Source: Atriophallophorus winterbourni | Lineage: Eukaryota > Platyhelminthes > Trematoda > Plagiorchiida > Microphallidae | Length of the DNA: 64,000 bases | Assembly (NCBI GenBank): GCA_013407085.1 | Contig: JACCGJ010019062.1 | Span: forward strand, 1 to 64,000 | Direction of reading: 5' to 3' | Notes under the pieces: generated by a model | What the model saw: the letters and a program-made list of their open reading frames with translations, nothing else | Told to the model about the DNA's origin: nothing | Databases searched by the model: none | Made by a program: the position numbers and the translations under genes | Part shown: piece after piece, positions 44,380-54,169 of the stretch | How the letters are laid out: every line of letters begins with the position of its first letter | Numbering within the stretch: the stretch's first letter is position 1

Positions 44380-44500
44380 TTAATTTGTAGGTAATTGTTG
44401 ATCTCGGAACCGGTATGGTTGATTTCGGACGTTTCGTCATCGAACAAAATGACTTCATCAGCGAAATATTTTTCGAAGCAACCAGGCGATGGGCATCATT
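44380..44500 (-). repeat. Class 2 (PLE-like) hammerhead-bearing repeat
   Basis: Contains the hammerhead at 44422-44467 and the flank AATCAACCATACCGGTTCC shared with 19550-19660. Penelope-like elements are known to carry such hammerheads in their terminal repeats; no PLE reverse transcriptase is visible nearby. Confidence 0.7.
44422..44467 (-). ncRNA. Hammerhead ribozyme, class 2, core intact
   Basis: Minus strand: stem I ATTTCG (44467-44462) pairs perfectly with CGAAAT (44427-44422); core CTGATGA (44461-44455); stem II GTCAT (44453-44449) with ATGAC (44440-44436); GAAA (44435-44432); palindromic ACGT as minimal stem III; cleavage after C44428. All invariant residues are present. Best class 2 copy in the window. 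Confidence 0.85.
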
Positions 44501-44654
44501 CTAATTTATATGCTGTATTGCAAGCCCATCTACTGTGATCTACAAATATCATCTCTCTTGATACCGACACGATTTCTGACAGGTAAACAATTTAGGAGTA
44601 ATCATACACCAATGTTCCGATGGAAATTTAAGCCTGAATTTAGTATTTAATTTG

Positions 44655-44760
44655 TGCTAGTAATTCAATTCAAGGTAATTCGAGGTTTTTAATGGTCTAA
44701 AAAGCAACAAGCTTAAAAGCAACCATAGAAGATTATAATCAAATTTGCGTAGATGTTGTA
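44655..44760 (-). repeat. LINE family B 3' end
   Basis: Shares GGTCTAAAA-GCAACA-GCTTAA-GCAACCATAG with 22243-22280 and 60572-60620, followed on the 3' side by GAATT-type repeats (AATTCAATTCAAGG). Confidence 0.7.
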
Positions 44761-46279
44761 TATGATGATAACCGCATGGAATATTCGGTAGTTCACACAC
44801 AGGTAAATTTGAAAGCAGGCGCTAGTGCATAATCCGAGCCTAGGAACTCGCAGCTCAAATGGTTCCCTATAGAATCCGCTAAACTTTTCAAGTAACTTAA
44901 ATTAAATTCACCGAAGTAACGCAACGAATTTTCCCAAACATGGGACACAAAAGTTTTCACTGTAATATCCGCGATTATGCGTCAGTGTGTATTGAGTAAC
45001 TTGGTCACTGTTTGAGACAAAAAACATCAAAAATATTCGTGTCACCGAACTAGTGAAAATATTTATAGAATATCATAAGATTTGCCTTATACCATTTCTT
45101 CACATTCAGGTGAAATGCAGGGATATGCGAATATGATAATGTTATGAGTTCCAAGAATAATTTGACAGATCAACTGTTTAGTTTAGTTTTCACGGGACGG
45201 TTTGTGGCTTAATCGGCAATCAAGCGTCCAGATTACTATTGATGATAGCTCACAGCTCCACCACTTCGCACGATATCTCTACGAATGTTTCCAGTTAAAA
45301 GAATAATTTGGAATACAATAAAAACTCGCTTCCTTAATAATTAGGATAAAATTATTTCGTTTCAAATACGAATGAAAGATTTGGCTAACTATTAAATTAT
45401 TGATAAAAATAGGGGAAAATATAACTCCTATTCAGAAAAAATACACAAATACTTTATGAAAATGATTTTAGTGATTTACTACATTTATACTGGTGAAATG
45501 CTTACAAACATACTTTATGACTTGCAGCTATGCCAGTTTCAATGGGCGATCCCGTACACATACAATTGGCGCGTTACTATACATACCATTCATATGGACA
45601 TTACGGGAAGCTCCAACGATTGAAAGCGTTTTAATAAAATCCTCTTGGTGATGACGCCTTTATTTCAGCTATGAAGTTTGATAGTTAACAATCGTTTTTC
45701 GTACGACGTACGCAATTGCCACCTAGACATACAAGTATCTAGAGGCTGGACACATTTAAACTTGACGATTTTCCAGATATGATGATCAAGCCATAACGCA
45801 ATAACCTGGACGCGCTATTGCGGATGATTTCTTTATTAGTATGAGAAACACCGTAGACCTGCAGAATAAAAAATTATTTGATACGAAACATCTCGCTTCT
45901 AGTGCGTTTTGCAGCAGCTGTACATTGATATGTCCATTAAAGTTCTCCTAAAGCTGTACTATCTGAATCAGTCACCTTTGGCACATATTATTCGCCAGGA
46001 TAGCATCTTCTAAAAACCTCAAAATTTTTATAGACTTTAAACTAAGTTCTCTTAAGGTTTAATTAGTGGGATCAATGTAGCAGACCACTTGGTGATTTGA
46101 GAAATTTTGATTATTCGAAAAATAGAGCAGGGGCAATTGAGCGACGCTAAGAAGTTACCAATGAAGATTAGAAATACTAGCGGTCCATACAGCCATTACT
46201 ATTGGACTGCACTAACCACATTTACTTTCAAAAAATAAATATTTTATATCCTAACGCGAAAGTATTAATTGAATCGATG
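44761..46279. other. Unassigned spacer
   Basis: No coding signal or known repeat recognised. Confidence 0.45.
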
Positions 46280-46410
46280 AGGAATATTTTAAAATTCATC
46301 CTTACCTTTGCCTATTTGTTTTATTAGTCGATCAAATATTTCTACAATATATCAGTTATTATTTTCTTTGTTCACAAACGTTTTCCCGGCCATTGTCGGT
46401 CAATAATATT
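46280..46410 (-). repeat. Fragment related to 52760-52960
   Basis: TTAAAATTCATCCTTACCTTTGCCTATTTGTTT here is diverged from the same segment at 52765-52805. It probably comes from the linker of a LINE ORF; it directly precedes the BEL LTR. Confidence 0.45.
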
Positions 46411-46759
46411 TGTAAATGACGATATCCAAGAAGCTCGAATTTGTAATCTATAATCGTTTCCAACCCGGCTAGAGTTACGCGCAAGAACTGTCCGAACGTT
46501 GCAAAACCAATTTATTCGTGATGAACAATTTTCTATAAATAGCGGTACTGAACAACTATATACAAATGCAAAATATTACCTCAACACTGAAAATCCGGGA
46601 TTAGTTTCAATAACAATTACGAACGTCCGTAAGCAGAAAATATGGCGCACTACCTTCGGCCAATCAATTTAATACGATGTTAGCCGCACACCTCAGAAAG
46701 GCTGCACGATTAAGTGAGGGCGTGATCATAATCGCATAAAAAGGTTCACTGAACCTAAT

Positions 46760-46797
46760 CACGTGGTGTCGGCAACCAGCCAGAAACCGGTTGTGAA
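46760..46797 (+). ncRNA. Decayed hammerhead motif, class 1
   Basis: Keeps GAAACCGGTT and the upstream TTCACTGAACCTAATC, but CTGATGA has become GTGGTGT. Inactive relic. Confidence 0.6.
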
Positions 46798-47764
46798 ATG
46801 TAAGCGCAGATGATATCAACACTAGACAACGCGACTGTCCTCGCTGCATCCCTTTCATCTAGCGCTTCTGGCGAGATGTTCGATTTGTATTTATGGCTAA
46901 CTGTTACTAGAAGAGTTGCACACTTCCTATTTTTATGCTTCCATGAGTGCTGCTGATAAACAGTCTACATAGGTCCAGTTATGGTTCACCTGAGTATGCT
47001 GGCTTCTATGCGTCGACCTTGATAGGTCTCGTACGCAATCCATCCCGGCTTATTCGATTTTGGGTGTAAAGTATTTGAGCTTTTGCCTCGCATCCAGCAG
47101 AAAGCATGTTTGAGCCTCCCACTCGAGCAGTAGAGAATTCTAGGTGCATCGTCCAACGATTTTCAGCCTGCAGAGGGTTTTCGCAATGCGCGCGAATCTA
47201 TGTTTTCAAATAGCACAGCGTATGAGATGAAGCTTTTGCAAATTCCCCAATTTTCCTTCCCCCATACATGCATCGTTGGATGATTTCATGCTCTCTCAAC
47301 TTCTCGTATTCCATTGTTTTTTACACTTTAATTTTAACCATCCACATCTAGCGGTGTCCTTTTTGGTGCTATTAGTTATTTTAATACAGCGCACTTGGAC
47401 ATGTCTTCACATGGCTAATCGATTTTTTTGACTTTTACTCGTTTAGTGCGTTGTGATTTTGCATATCTAAATCAGCCGTAAAAATCAAAACCAATCGAAA
47501 AATCAACCACTTGGTTTTAATACGTCATTGTCTATTACAAAAAACATATTTTTTTGCTAAATTTGCTCGGGCCCAGCAGTCAATATAGAATGGGGCACAT
47601 GTTAAACGGGTGCTCTACTGCAATAGTTCTGAGGAAAGATTTATTCCTTTGAAGCGTGTCTTAATCGATCCATAATAATCTCGATACATGTTTGATTCTC
47701 TTTACAGCACATCACTGTTTATCTTGCTGCAACGCTTTTAAATTCAGCTCATCGCGGATGTGCA

Positions 47765-47984
47765 ATCGTGCAGCATTTCTGTGCTGTGGGGCCAACACCG
47801 TGCTAAATTGATTGGCCAGAGTTAGTGAGCTGCATGCTGAAACAGGCTGGAGTCTCACTACCAACTCCTGTTCTTTTTTCTTCCTCATATTTGTATAGGC
47901 CTGGGCAACCTGACAGTATCTTCGCCCACGTGCAGTCTCTGACTCTGCGGCACTTTGCCAGGATCAGGCTTGTGCTTTGATATC
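47765..47984 (-). repeat. Dispersed repeat R1, long copy
   Basis: Minus strand from AAAGCACAAGCCTGATCC through GGTTGCCCAGGCCTATAC, GAGACTCCAGCCTGTTTCAG and TTAGCACGGTGTTGGCC to CTGCACGATTGCACATCCG. Best long copy with 14160-14392. Confidence 0.82.
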
Positions 47985-48180
47985 ATCAAGTAAAATGCGA
48001 GCCAACAAATAGTGGGAAAGATTAAAACAAAAATAAGAAGGGAGTAAAAAGATAAAGACCATTTCCGGTAAAACATTAAAACACCAAAAATGAATGTGTA
48101 CAATTTGTTGGGAGCACAAAATAGGGAGTCCAGACAGGCCAAATAATTAACTTAACTTAAATGTGAATATAACATTTACA

Positions 48181-49259
48181 CTGCCACCCGGAAGCCACTC
48201 GGCTTCAAACATACAACATACGCATCTGGCTATACCCTGGAGAAATTGGGTAAACGTCACACCCTACACTGTACATCTGGCAAATCAAAACGAATAAAAA
48301 TTCCTATCTAAAAAATTGAAGTTAACTACTCATAAGTAATTAGATTTCACTAATATTAGCGACCACGACGGCACTCACTGACGACCCGGTACTCAGAATG
48401 TCACTCATCGACGCTTGGGCATAACCACACAAGTCTTGTACCTCATATTTAATTACCATGCGTATGCTTTGGAAACAAAAGGTCTATAAACAATTTCACA
48501 TGTCAACAACACATCTTTAAGGGCCGGAGCCGTCTATAATTTCAAATGTTTCGAATGGAAACAAAAGGTCAAAGCCATCTATAAACAATTTTACATATCA
48601 ACAACACATCTTTAAGGGCCGAAGCCGTCTATAATTTCAAATGTTCCGAACATTTGATGCATGAGCTAAGCATAGAAGGCACCTTCGCCGAGTTCGACCT
48701 GTTTGCAGCTGTATAGGTGTCATGCTGACAGCACTGAGCCGCGCTCCATTTATCCCGTTGAAGTTATAGCAATATTCATTTACATATTTGGTGTTCACCG
48801 GTCTCAGGGGGTGCATCACGCATGGGGCGCATACTTCTTGGCCCGTTATTGCCGGATGATAGCATACATGAGCATATGATCAGTGGCCGAATACAATGAA
48901 TGCACCACGCGTGGGGGCGCGTGCAATCATGGCCTGCGATAAAAAATGTTTTATGGGATAAGGAGCTTCTGGCAACATTTTTCTTGAAAAAACTGTTGGC
49001 AACCTGACACACTGTCTCGGTTATAAAAGTACGCATTGTAGGTTACGCTCGACAATGTGACAGCCCTACCGCACTGTACATGAGCATCCTTTTTATATAA
49101 TCATAATGTATTTATAGCGCATGCGCACTAACACCATTTACCACAGTTGCGTCTTTAAGTGCCGGAGCCGTCTATATTTACTGCTTACCACAAATTTCTT
49201 ACAGAGGTACACTGTATATTATGCGCCATCGTCCATGGGCAACATTCCGACAACTCTCT
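48181..49259 (-). repeat. 3' untranslated part of BEL element 2 with sub-repeats
   Basis: Two tandem copies of about 90 bp (48472-48557 and 48558-48652) contain CAACAACACATCTTTAAGGG and GCCGTCTATAATTTCAAATG; a third partial copy (TCTTTAAGTGCCGGAGCCGT) lies at 49152-49171. No open frame. Such repeats between pol and the 3' LTR are unusual, and could be part of an older LTR of another element. Confidence 0.65.
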
Positions 49260-50430
49260 ACCAGTCCTCTGCCCCTCCGCGGAGACAGAGAGATCTAACG
49301 TCCCTACTTATTAAGCCGTCAGCAGTTTCAATTGTCGCCTGTCTAACTGGGCCGTCAGGTCCCGGAAGGGTAACAATTATCATCCCATGGGCCATTTACC
49401 TCGGGGACAATTCATCTTCGTTAGAAGGACTAGATATCCCGTCATAAGGTTTCGCTGTGGCTTACGAGTTATTTGCATCCTTGGAGGATACTTATGCTTC
49501 CAACGTTTCCTAACACGGAAGGGACCGAACTTATCAAAACCAGTGTGACTCAAGGCGTGTATGTATGAAACCACAAGCCTTATCCAGGCAAAGTTCCATA
49601 CAGACAGTGACTGCACGCGGGCTAGTTTACTGTCAAGTTGCCCAGGCCTAGACAGATATGAGTAGTCTAAACCCCTGTCGGTTCTAAATGTCGGGACAGG
49701 CGCCATGACCTGATGGCAAGGAAGGGCATACAGGCGTCTGTACTCCATACACGAACGCAACACGCGTCTTACTACCGCCATTCCTTTTATGATCCAGTAC
49801 TCCCGACGAATACTAGACAGCACGTGCGAAGCGCCAGAATGTCCACATATTAAGTGGTGATGCTGTATTATTAAGTTGGTGACTGCGTCCTCATTTGGTA
49901 AAATGGTTAACAATTTCTCCATCATTTTAGATACTCTGCCCTCTAGGCAGAAAACTTCCTCTACTACAACTGGCTTGGGAGCGAGTAAATGTTTTGGGAT
50001 TTTATTGTGCTCGGCTACCTCTGGGAAGTGTTTCAGATTCAACATACGTATAATGTCTGCAATGGCACGCTTAAGTTCATAGGGCTTAATACTACTGATG
50101 TCCAAAGCGAGGTCCATTCTGCAGCGCATCTGAACAAGTAGGCATATTTTTAACCTGCTTAGCCAAGAAATTTTTCTCAACAAATTTATCCACCCGCGGC
50201 TGCGTACTACCATGTTACGGAACCATTGCAGATTTGCCAAGTTACTGCTTACGGCGCCGACTTTCTTGAATTACATTGTACTATTATCAATTACAGGAAG
50301 GGGCTCATTAGGCCAACTTCCTTTATCCGTTGACAGGAACTCGGGTCCATCCAGCCAAAACTTAAGTTTTTTATCCGGTCTAGACTCTATTCCTCTACGC
50401 AACACCTGCAAGATTGTGCTCCGATGGAAC
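49260..50430 (-). pseudogene. BEL element 2 integrase, deleted, with an in-frame R1 insertion
   Basis: Minus strand from WLDGPEFLSTDKGSWP (near 50350) into the integrase: H2C2 remnant HHHLICGHSGASHV ... CMEYRR, with Tyr in place of the last Cys. At GLDY the frame enters an R1 copy (49663-49557, about 37 codons) and leaves it in frame at GFDKFGPF, which carries the first catalytic Asp. The middle of the catalytic core (second D and E) is deleted, and the frame jumps to the C-terminal domain (KMNCPRGKWPMG). After a frameshift near 49385, the Pao-type end ISRDVRSLCLRGG follows. It cannot integrate DNA. Confidence 0.85.
49557..49663 (+). repeat. Dispersed repeat R1, short copy inside an integrase gene
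   Basis: TGTATGTATGAAACCACAAG to CCCAGGCCTAGACAGATATG. Read on the other strand it has no stop codon and keeps the integrase frame open. Confidence 0.83.
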
Positions 50431-51477
50431 ATGAAGTGAGGACTTTACTTTGTTATGGGCCTTGATATCATCAGGTGAAGGGTGGGACGCCTCAGAGTCT
50501 GAAAATTCTGAGTCGCAAAACGGGGTCAGCATTGTCTCAGTGCTCGACTGTTCTCGCAATATTACGTTGACGCAAGGACGTGACATGTCTTTTGGACCCG
50601 TTGGTCCTCTTAAAACACAACCCAAAGGTGTCTTAGTAGCAAATGGTTTCCGATCATTACCAACTCTATGTTCCGAGCTGCAATGCGCATCCGGGACGTC
50701 ACAACCTATGAGGATGCCCACACGAGTCGATGTGAGAGAATGCAGTGAAACATCATTAAGGTGAGGCCACCTAGTTATATCGACTCTAGGAATGTCAACA
50801 CGACTAGTGGAAGATATCCTGGTTTCAAAAGCCAGTGCGCCATATTCTGTAATAGCTAACTTAACTCGTCTCTCTATCAGAACCATCAAGTCTTCAAAGG
50901 ATGGCTCTTTGTTCAGGGCCATGAGGGACTCCGCCACTTCAGCCTATTTTACCTGTTGTGGCTCGGGTAATCGCTTAACAATTTTAAGCAGATAAGTTGA
51001 GCAATTCAAATCCGCGACATGGTTAAGCTGTGAAACACTGATGCTAAAACTGCGCATCTGCTGCAGCGAAAATTCTAATGCGATTAGATCGCCCGACTGT
51101 ATACCTGATCATGTATATAAATCCTTTGATTTCTCCCAAGCTAGTCTTTCTTTTTTAATTCTCAACTCTTCCTCCGCTATACTCAACTCTTCTTCCCATA
51201 GTTCATTATGGTCCCTCAGAGCATCCTCTCTAATTCCCTTGGCCTGTCTGGAAACCATAGTTGATAAACATGGGGAATGCATAGTAGGAAAACAAAAAGA
51301 GGGAACATGAGAATCAAATTCACTAGAAACTTTGTGTGGTTGACTCACGTTAGTTGGGGATGCGGGTGGGATCGGAAAGGTGAAGGAAATGTTTTCTTTC
51401 ATGTTGGCTGCGGATGAATTTTCAATTTGCTTGAAGTTTTCCGCTCCGTTCAAATTCTTCGACATAATTGTTTCCAT
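50395..51477 (-). pseudogene. gag: BEL element 2 gag/protease remnant
   Basis: One minus-strand frame with two in-frame stops (near 51109 and 50946). The N-terminal part is a gag-like start with a charged helix (EEELSIAEEELRIKKERL), followed by the gag C-terminal motif SLMALNKEPSFEDLMVLIERR. Then comes the Pao peptidase segment WPHLNDVSLHSL, VGILIGCDVPDAH, KTPLGCVLRGPTG. Most of gag and the Asp protease active site are missing, so the element has large internal deletions. Downstream it joins the integrase piece without RT. Confidence 0.82.
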
Positions 51478-51517
51478 AATTTTATCGTCCTACGATTACC
51501 CAGAAATTGTTGAGTAC

Positions 51518-51962
51518 TGTAAATGACGATATCCAAATAGCTCGAAATTGCAATCTATAATTGTTTCCAACCCGGCTAGAGTTACGCGCAAGAATTGTCC
51601 GAACGTTGCAAAACCAATTTATTCGTAATGAACAATTTTCTATAAATAGCGGTACTGAAAAACTATATACAAATGCAAAATATTACCTCAACACTGAAAA
51701 TCCGGGATTAGTTTCAATAGCAATTACGAGCGTCCATAAGCAGAAAATATGGCGCAGGTGAAATCAAGTAAAATGCGAGCCAACAAATGGTGGGAAAGAT
51801 TAAAACAAAAATAAGAAGGGTGTAAAAAGATGAAGACAATTTCCGGTAAAATATTTAAAAAAAACACCAAAATGAATGTGTACAAGTTGTTGGGTGCACA
51901 AAATAGGGAGTCCAGACAGGCCAAATAATTAACCTAACTTAAATGTGAATATATCATTTACA
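51518..51962 (-). repeat. 5' LTR of BEL element 2
   Basis: 445 bp, ends TGTAAATGA and TCATTTACA, matching 46411-46649 plus 47985-48180. The internal domain begins next to it on the minus strand (CAACAATTTCTGGGTAATCG), where a primer-binding site is expected. Confidence 0.87.
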
Positions 51963-52270
51963 ATAATAATAATATATTCTTGGTCAACCAAGGCATGCAA
52001 TACATCATCAGGTTATCAAAATTTGTACAACAATGGAAAATAGGATAGTTCAAATGACGGAAGCGAGCGCAATTGTTAAACATTTTTTACTTCTGTGATA
52101 GAATAGAAATTACAGTTTGTAAGAAAACATTCTTAATGTCAGATAACAATGAATTTCGTTTAAAATATTGTCAAGATTGACGAATGGGAAGGACAAGAAT
52201 AAATGGAACTTGGAATTTGGAAGCCATTGTGTGCTTTCATATTTTGCTTTGACATTTTACAACGTTTTGC
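51963..52270 (-). pseudogene. LINE family C-type 3' end with ATT tail
   Basis: Minus strand ends GATGTATTGCATGCC, TTGGTTGACCAAG, AATATATTATTATTATT, directly against the LTR of BEL element 2. The remainder is non-coding 3' UTR, unlike the others in detail. Confidence 0.65.
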
Positions 52271-52299
52271 ATGTTCTAAAACGTTTGTGAAACGGCGAA

Positions 52300-52592
52300 G
52301 GGTTTTTCCTACTCAAACACGATAAATGACAATCCAAAGATGGTTATGCGGAAAGGAAGACTTACCTGTGGGTAACCTTGTCCTGATTATAGTCAACGAA
52401 GTTACAAGAAAGTCATGGTCGTTGCGAGTGATTAAGGCAACGCTTGCAAGTGACGATGGGTTAGTGTGGATATTAACTGTTCGGACAGATGAGGGTTCAG
52501 TTGAAAGAGATATGCGCAAGGTTTGTTTGCTGCAAAGCATCGAAGAGAGAAGCTGGTGTTCTTCTTCGAGTAGCATTATAACTACTTCCTAA
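52300..52592 (+). pseudogene. BEL/Pao integrase C-terminal scrap (third element)
   Basis: LPVGNLVLIIVNEVTRKSWSL, SDDGLVWILTVRTDEGSVER and MRKVCLLQSIE are the Pao-type integrase C-terminal domain, as in the element at 2-2479. Opposite strand to BEL element 2, so a separate insertion. A short 3' region with AATAAAGTC follows. Confidence 0.78.
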
Positions 52593-52689
52593 CAAAAAGC
52601 CACATGTGTGCAGTGATGTTAATGTGTGACTCGCCACAAAATAAAGTCATCTGGTTTCTCTTAGTGTCATTTTTGTTTGAAGTAAATGG

Positions 52690-52960
52690 GGTTCGGACTA
52701 AATGGCTAATTTAATAACATTTCAAATAGCGCAAAGAATTTGTCGGCGGTGTATGAAATAGGAATGTTTTGAAATTTATCTTCACCTTTGCATATTTGTT
52801 TAAAAATGTGATGAAAAATTTTATAATTTTTCCAGTTTGTATTTTCGTAAAACTTCACTTTGTTGTAATAGTTTATTACTAAATCGTTTGTAATTTGAAA
52901 GGCTTTTGTGCTTTTGTTCATCTTCTATTTAACACATTGTGACCAATATTATTAAAAATC
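52690..52960 (-). pseudogene. LINE linker fragment
   Basis: Minus strand KAFQITNDLVINYYNKVKF ... IPISYTADKFFALFEMLLN resembles the region before RT in CR1-like LINEs, where a pattern such as ANAFNNYF occurs. Related nucleotide sequence at 46280-46410. Tentative. Confidence 0.45.
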
Positions 52961-53339
52961 GTTGTTCCGCCCATTGTCATTCATCTTGCTTGAACAGAAC
53001 GCCATTCTAGAGTGTCATATATTACTTTAAATGTTGACAATAATACGAGTGTCATTTTTCATCGGTAAAATTTGGAAAAAATGTTTGGTAAATCAGTTAA
53101 TTAAATTTCGCGGCATGGCCGTCGAATTGCATGTGTCCAACACGGTGGCTTGTTGTGTTGCTTGAAATGCACCAACAGAAAAAATATTTTTCAAGTAAGA
53201 TAGACGCTGATGTATTAGATGCCAGTTCGTTGCTATATCATTATCTGTATTGTGAGACAAGGTCTTTTTCGCTTTATCTGAGTCAACGCCCATGTCAACG
53301 GGTTTATGATCGAGACGAAGTTTGGCAGGCCTAAAATAA

Positions 53340-54161
53340 ATGAGTACTTCTCGAAATTATCCTAAAATTAATCTTCTATTATTTAATGCACGGTCGATTA
53401 TCTCTAAGATTCCTACCCTTCAACATTTCTTGATCTCGAACCCGTACGAGATAGTTCTCATCACAGAGACGTGGACATCTCATGACATTCCCAACGTTTC
53501 ACTTGAACTAGCCAACTTTTTCATGTTTCGTAAGGACCGCACCCACACCCGTGGTAGTGGTATTCTCATTTATGTTAATACAGATTTTCCGGCAGAAATA
53601 TGCAGTTCTCATATGTTAGAAGATCTAGATGACTCAATTTGGATCACCATACCCTCTGTTGATGCTCTCATAGGTTGCATCTATAATCCACCATCTCCTT
53701 CCACACGCACTATTGATAAGCTTATAAATGTGTTTACTGAGGCATCCATTGCCCCTCTCAGCAATAAAATTATTGCTGGGGATTTCAACGTGCCATGCAT
53801 CAGATGGAAATACCCCCACATTTCGAATAGATTTTCAGCATTCGCTAAAACGATTAATCTTTTAGGTTTCACACAATCTGTGAGTAAGCCTACAAGACTG
53901 TCCAGCATTTTAGACTTGATCTTCACTCTAGGTACTGATCCCAGCAACGTTGAAATTTTAGCTCCACTGCCCGGTTGCGACCACAATATGGTCACTTGCG
54001 TTCTGCGCCTTTTTCGGAAGCCGGCATATATTCACAATGATGAGAAAATTTATATCAACTGGACTAAGTTTCGAATCTTCTCAGAGACAACGACTGGACT
54101 GAATTTTTTCTTTCTTCAGACTTTAATCGTATTTCTTCGATTTTCCATGATAACCTCTTAG
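53340..54161 (+). pseudogene. LINE family C endonuclease
   Basis: Apurinic-type endonuclease: NLLLFNARSI at the start, LITETW, GSGILIYV, GCIYNPPS, IIAGDFNVP, SSILDLIFT, and CDHNMV where SDH is expected. The frame stops at 54159-54161, before the linker, through a frame change. The endonuclease nicks the target to prime reverse transcription. The Ser-to-Cys change next to the catalytic Asp-His may matter. Confidence 0.85.
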
Positions 54162-54169
54162 CATGCCTT

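Larger units (their letters stand above)
46650..47984. mobile_element. Insertion within the 3' LTR, bounded by R1 sequences
   Basis: The left edge (46650-46730) matches the distal part of repeat R1 in plus orientation (GGCCAATCAATTTAATAC); the right edge (47765-47984) is a long R1 copy in minus orientation. Between them are a decayed class 1 hammerhead relic (46760-46797) and unassigned DNA. R1 at both edges suggests a composite or nested insertion. Confidence 0.7.
46411..48180 (-). repeat. 3' LTR of BEL element 2, split by a 1.3-kb insertion
   Basis: 46411-46649 and 47985-48180 align end to end with the 5' LTR at 51518-51962. The insertion replaces about 6 bases (GGTGAA) of LTR. Just upstream on the minus strand is GGCTTCCGGGTGGCAG, a possible polypurine tract. 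Confidence 0.88.
46411..51962 (-). mobile_element. BEL/Pao element 2, deleted but with both LTRs
   Basis: On the minus strand: 5' LTR 51962-51518, gag/protease remnant 51477-50395, integrase 50420-49260, a 1-kb 3' untranslated stretch, then the 3' LTR 48180-46411 split by an insertion. LTR ends are TGTAAATGA and TCATTTACA. Both LTRs have the same sequence apart from scattered changes and the insertion. The RT and RNase H region is missing. I could not find a clear target duplication (left flank ...AATATT, right flank ATAATAAT...). It is a different family from element 1 (2-2917). Confidence 0.85.

Noticed and set aside
49121..49447. Plus-strand open frame of 108 codons
   Set aside because: Antisense to the BEL integrase C-terminal end on the minus strand, which carries the family motifs.
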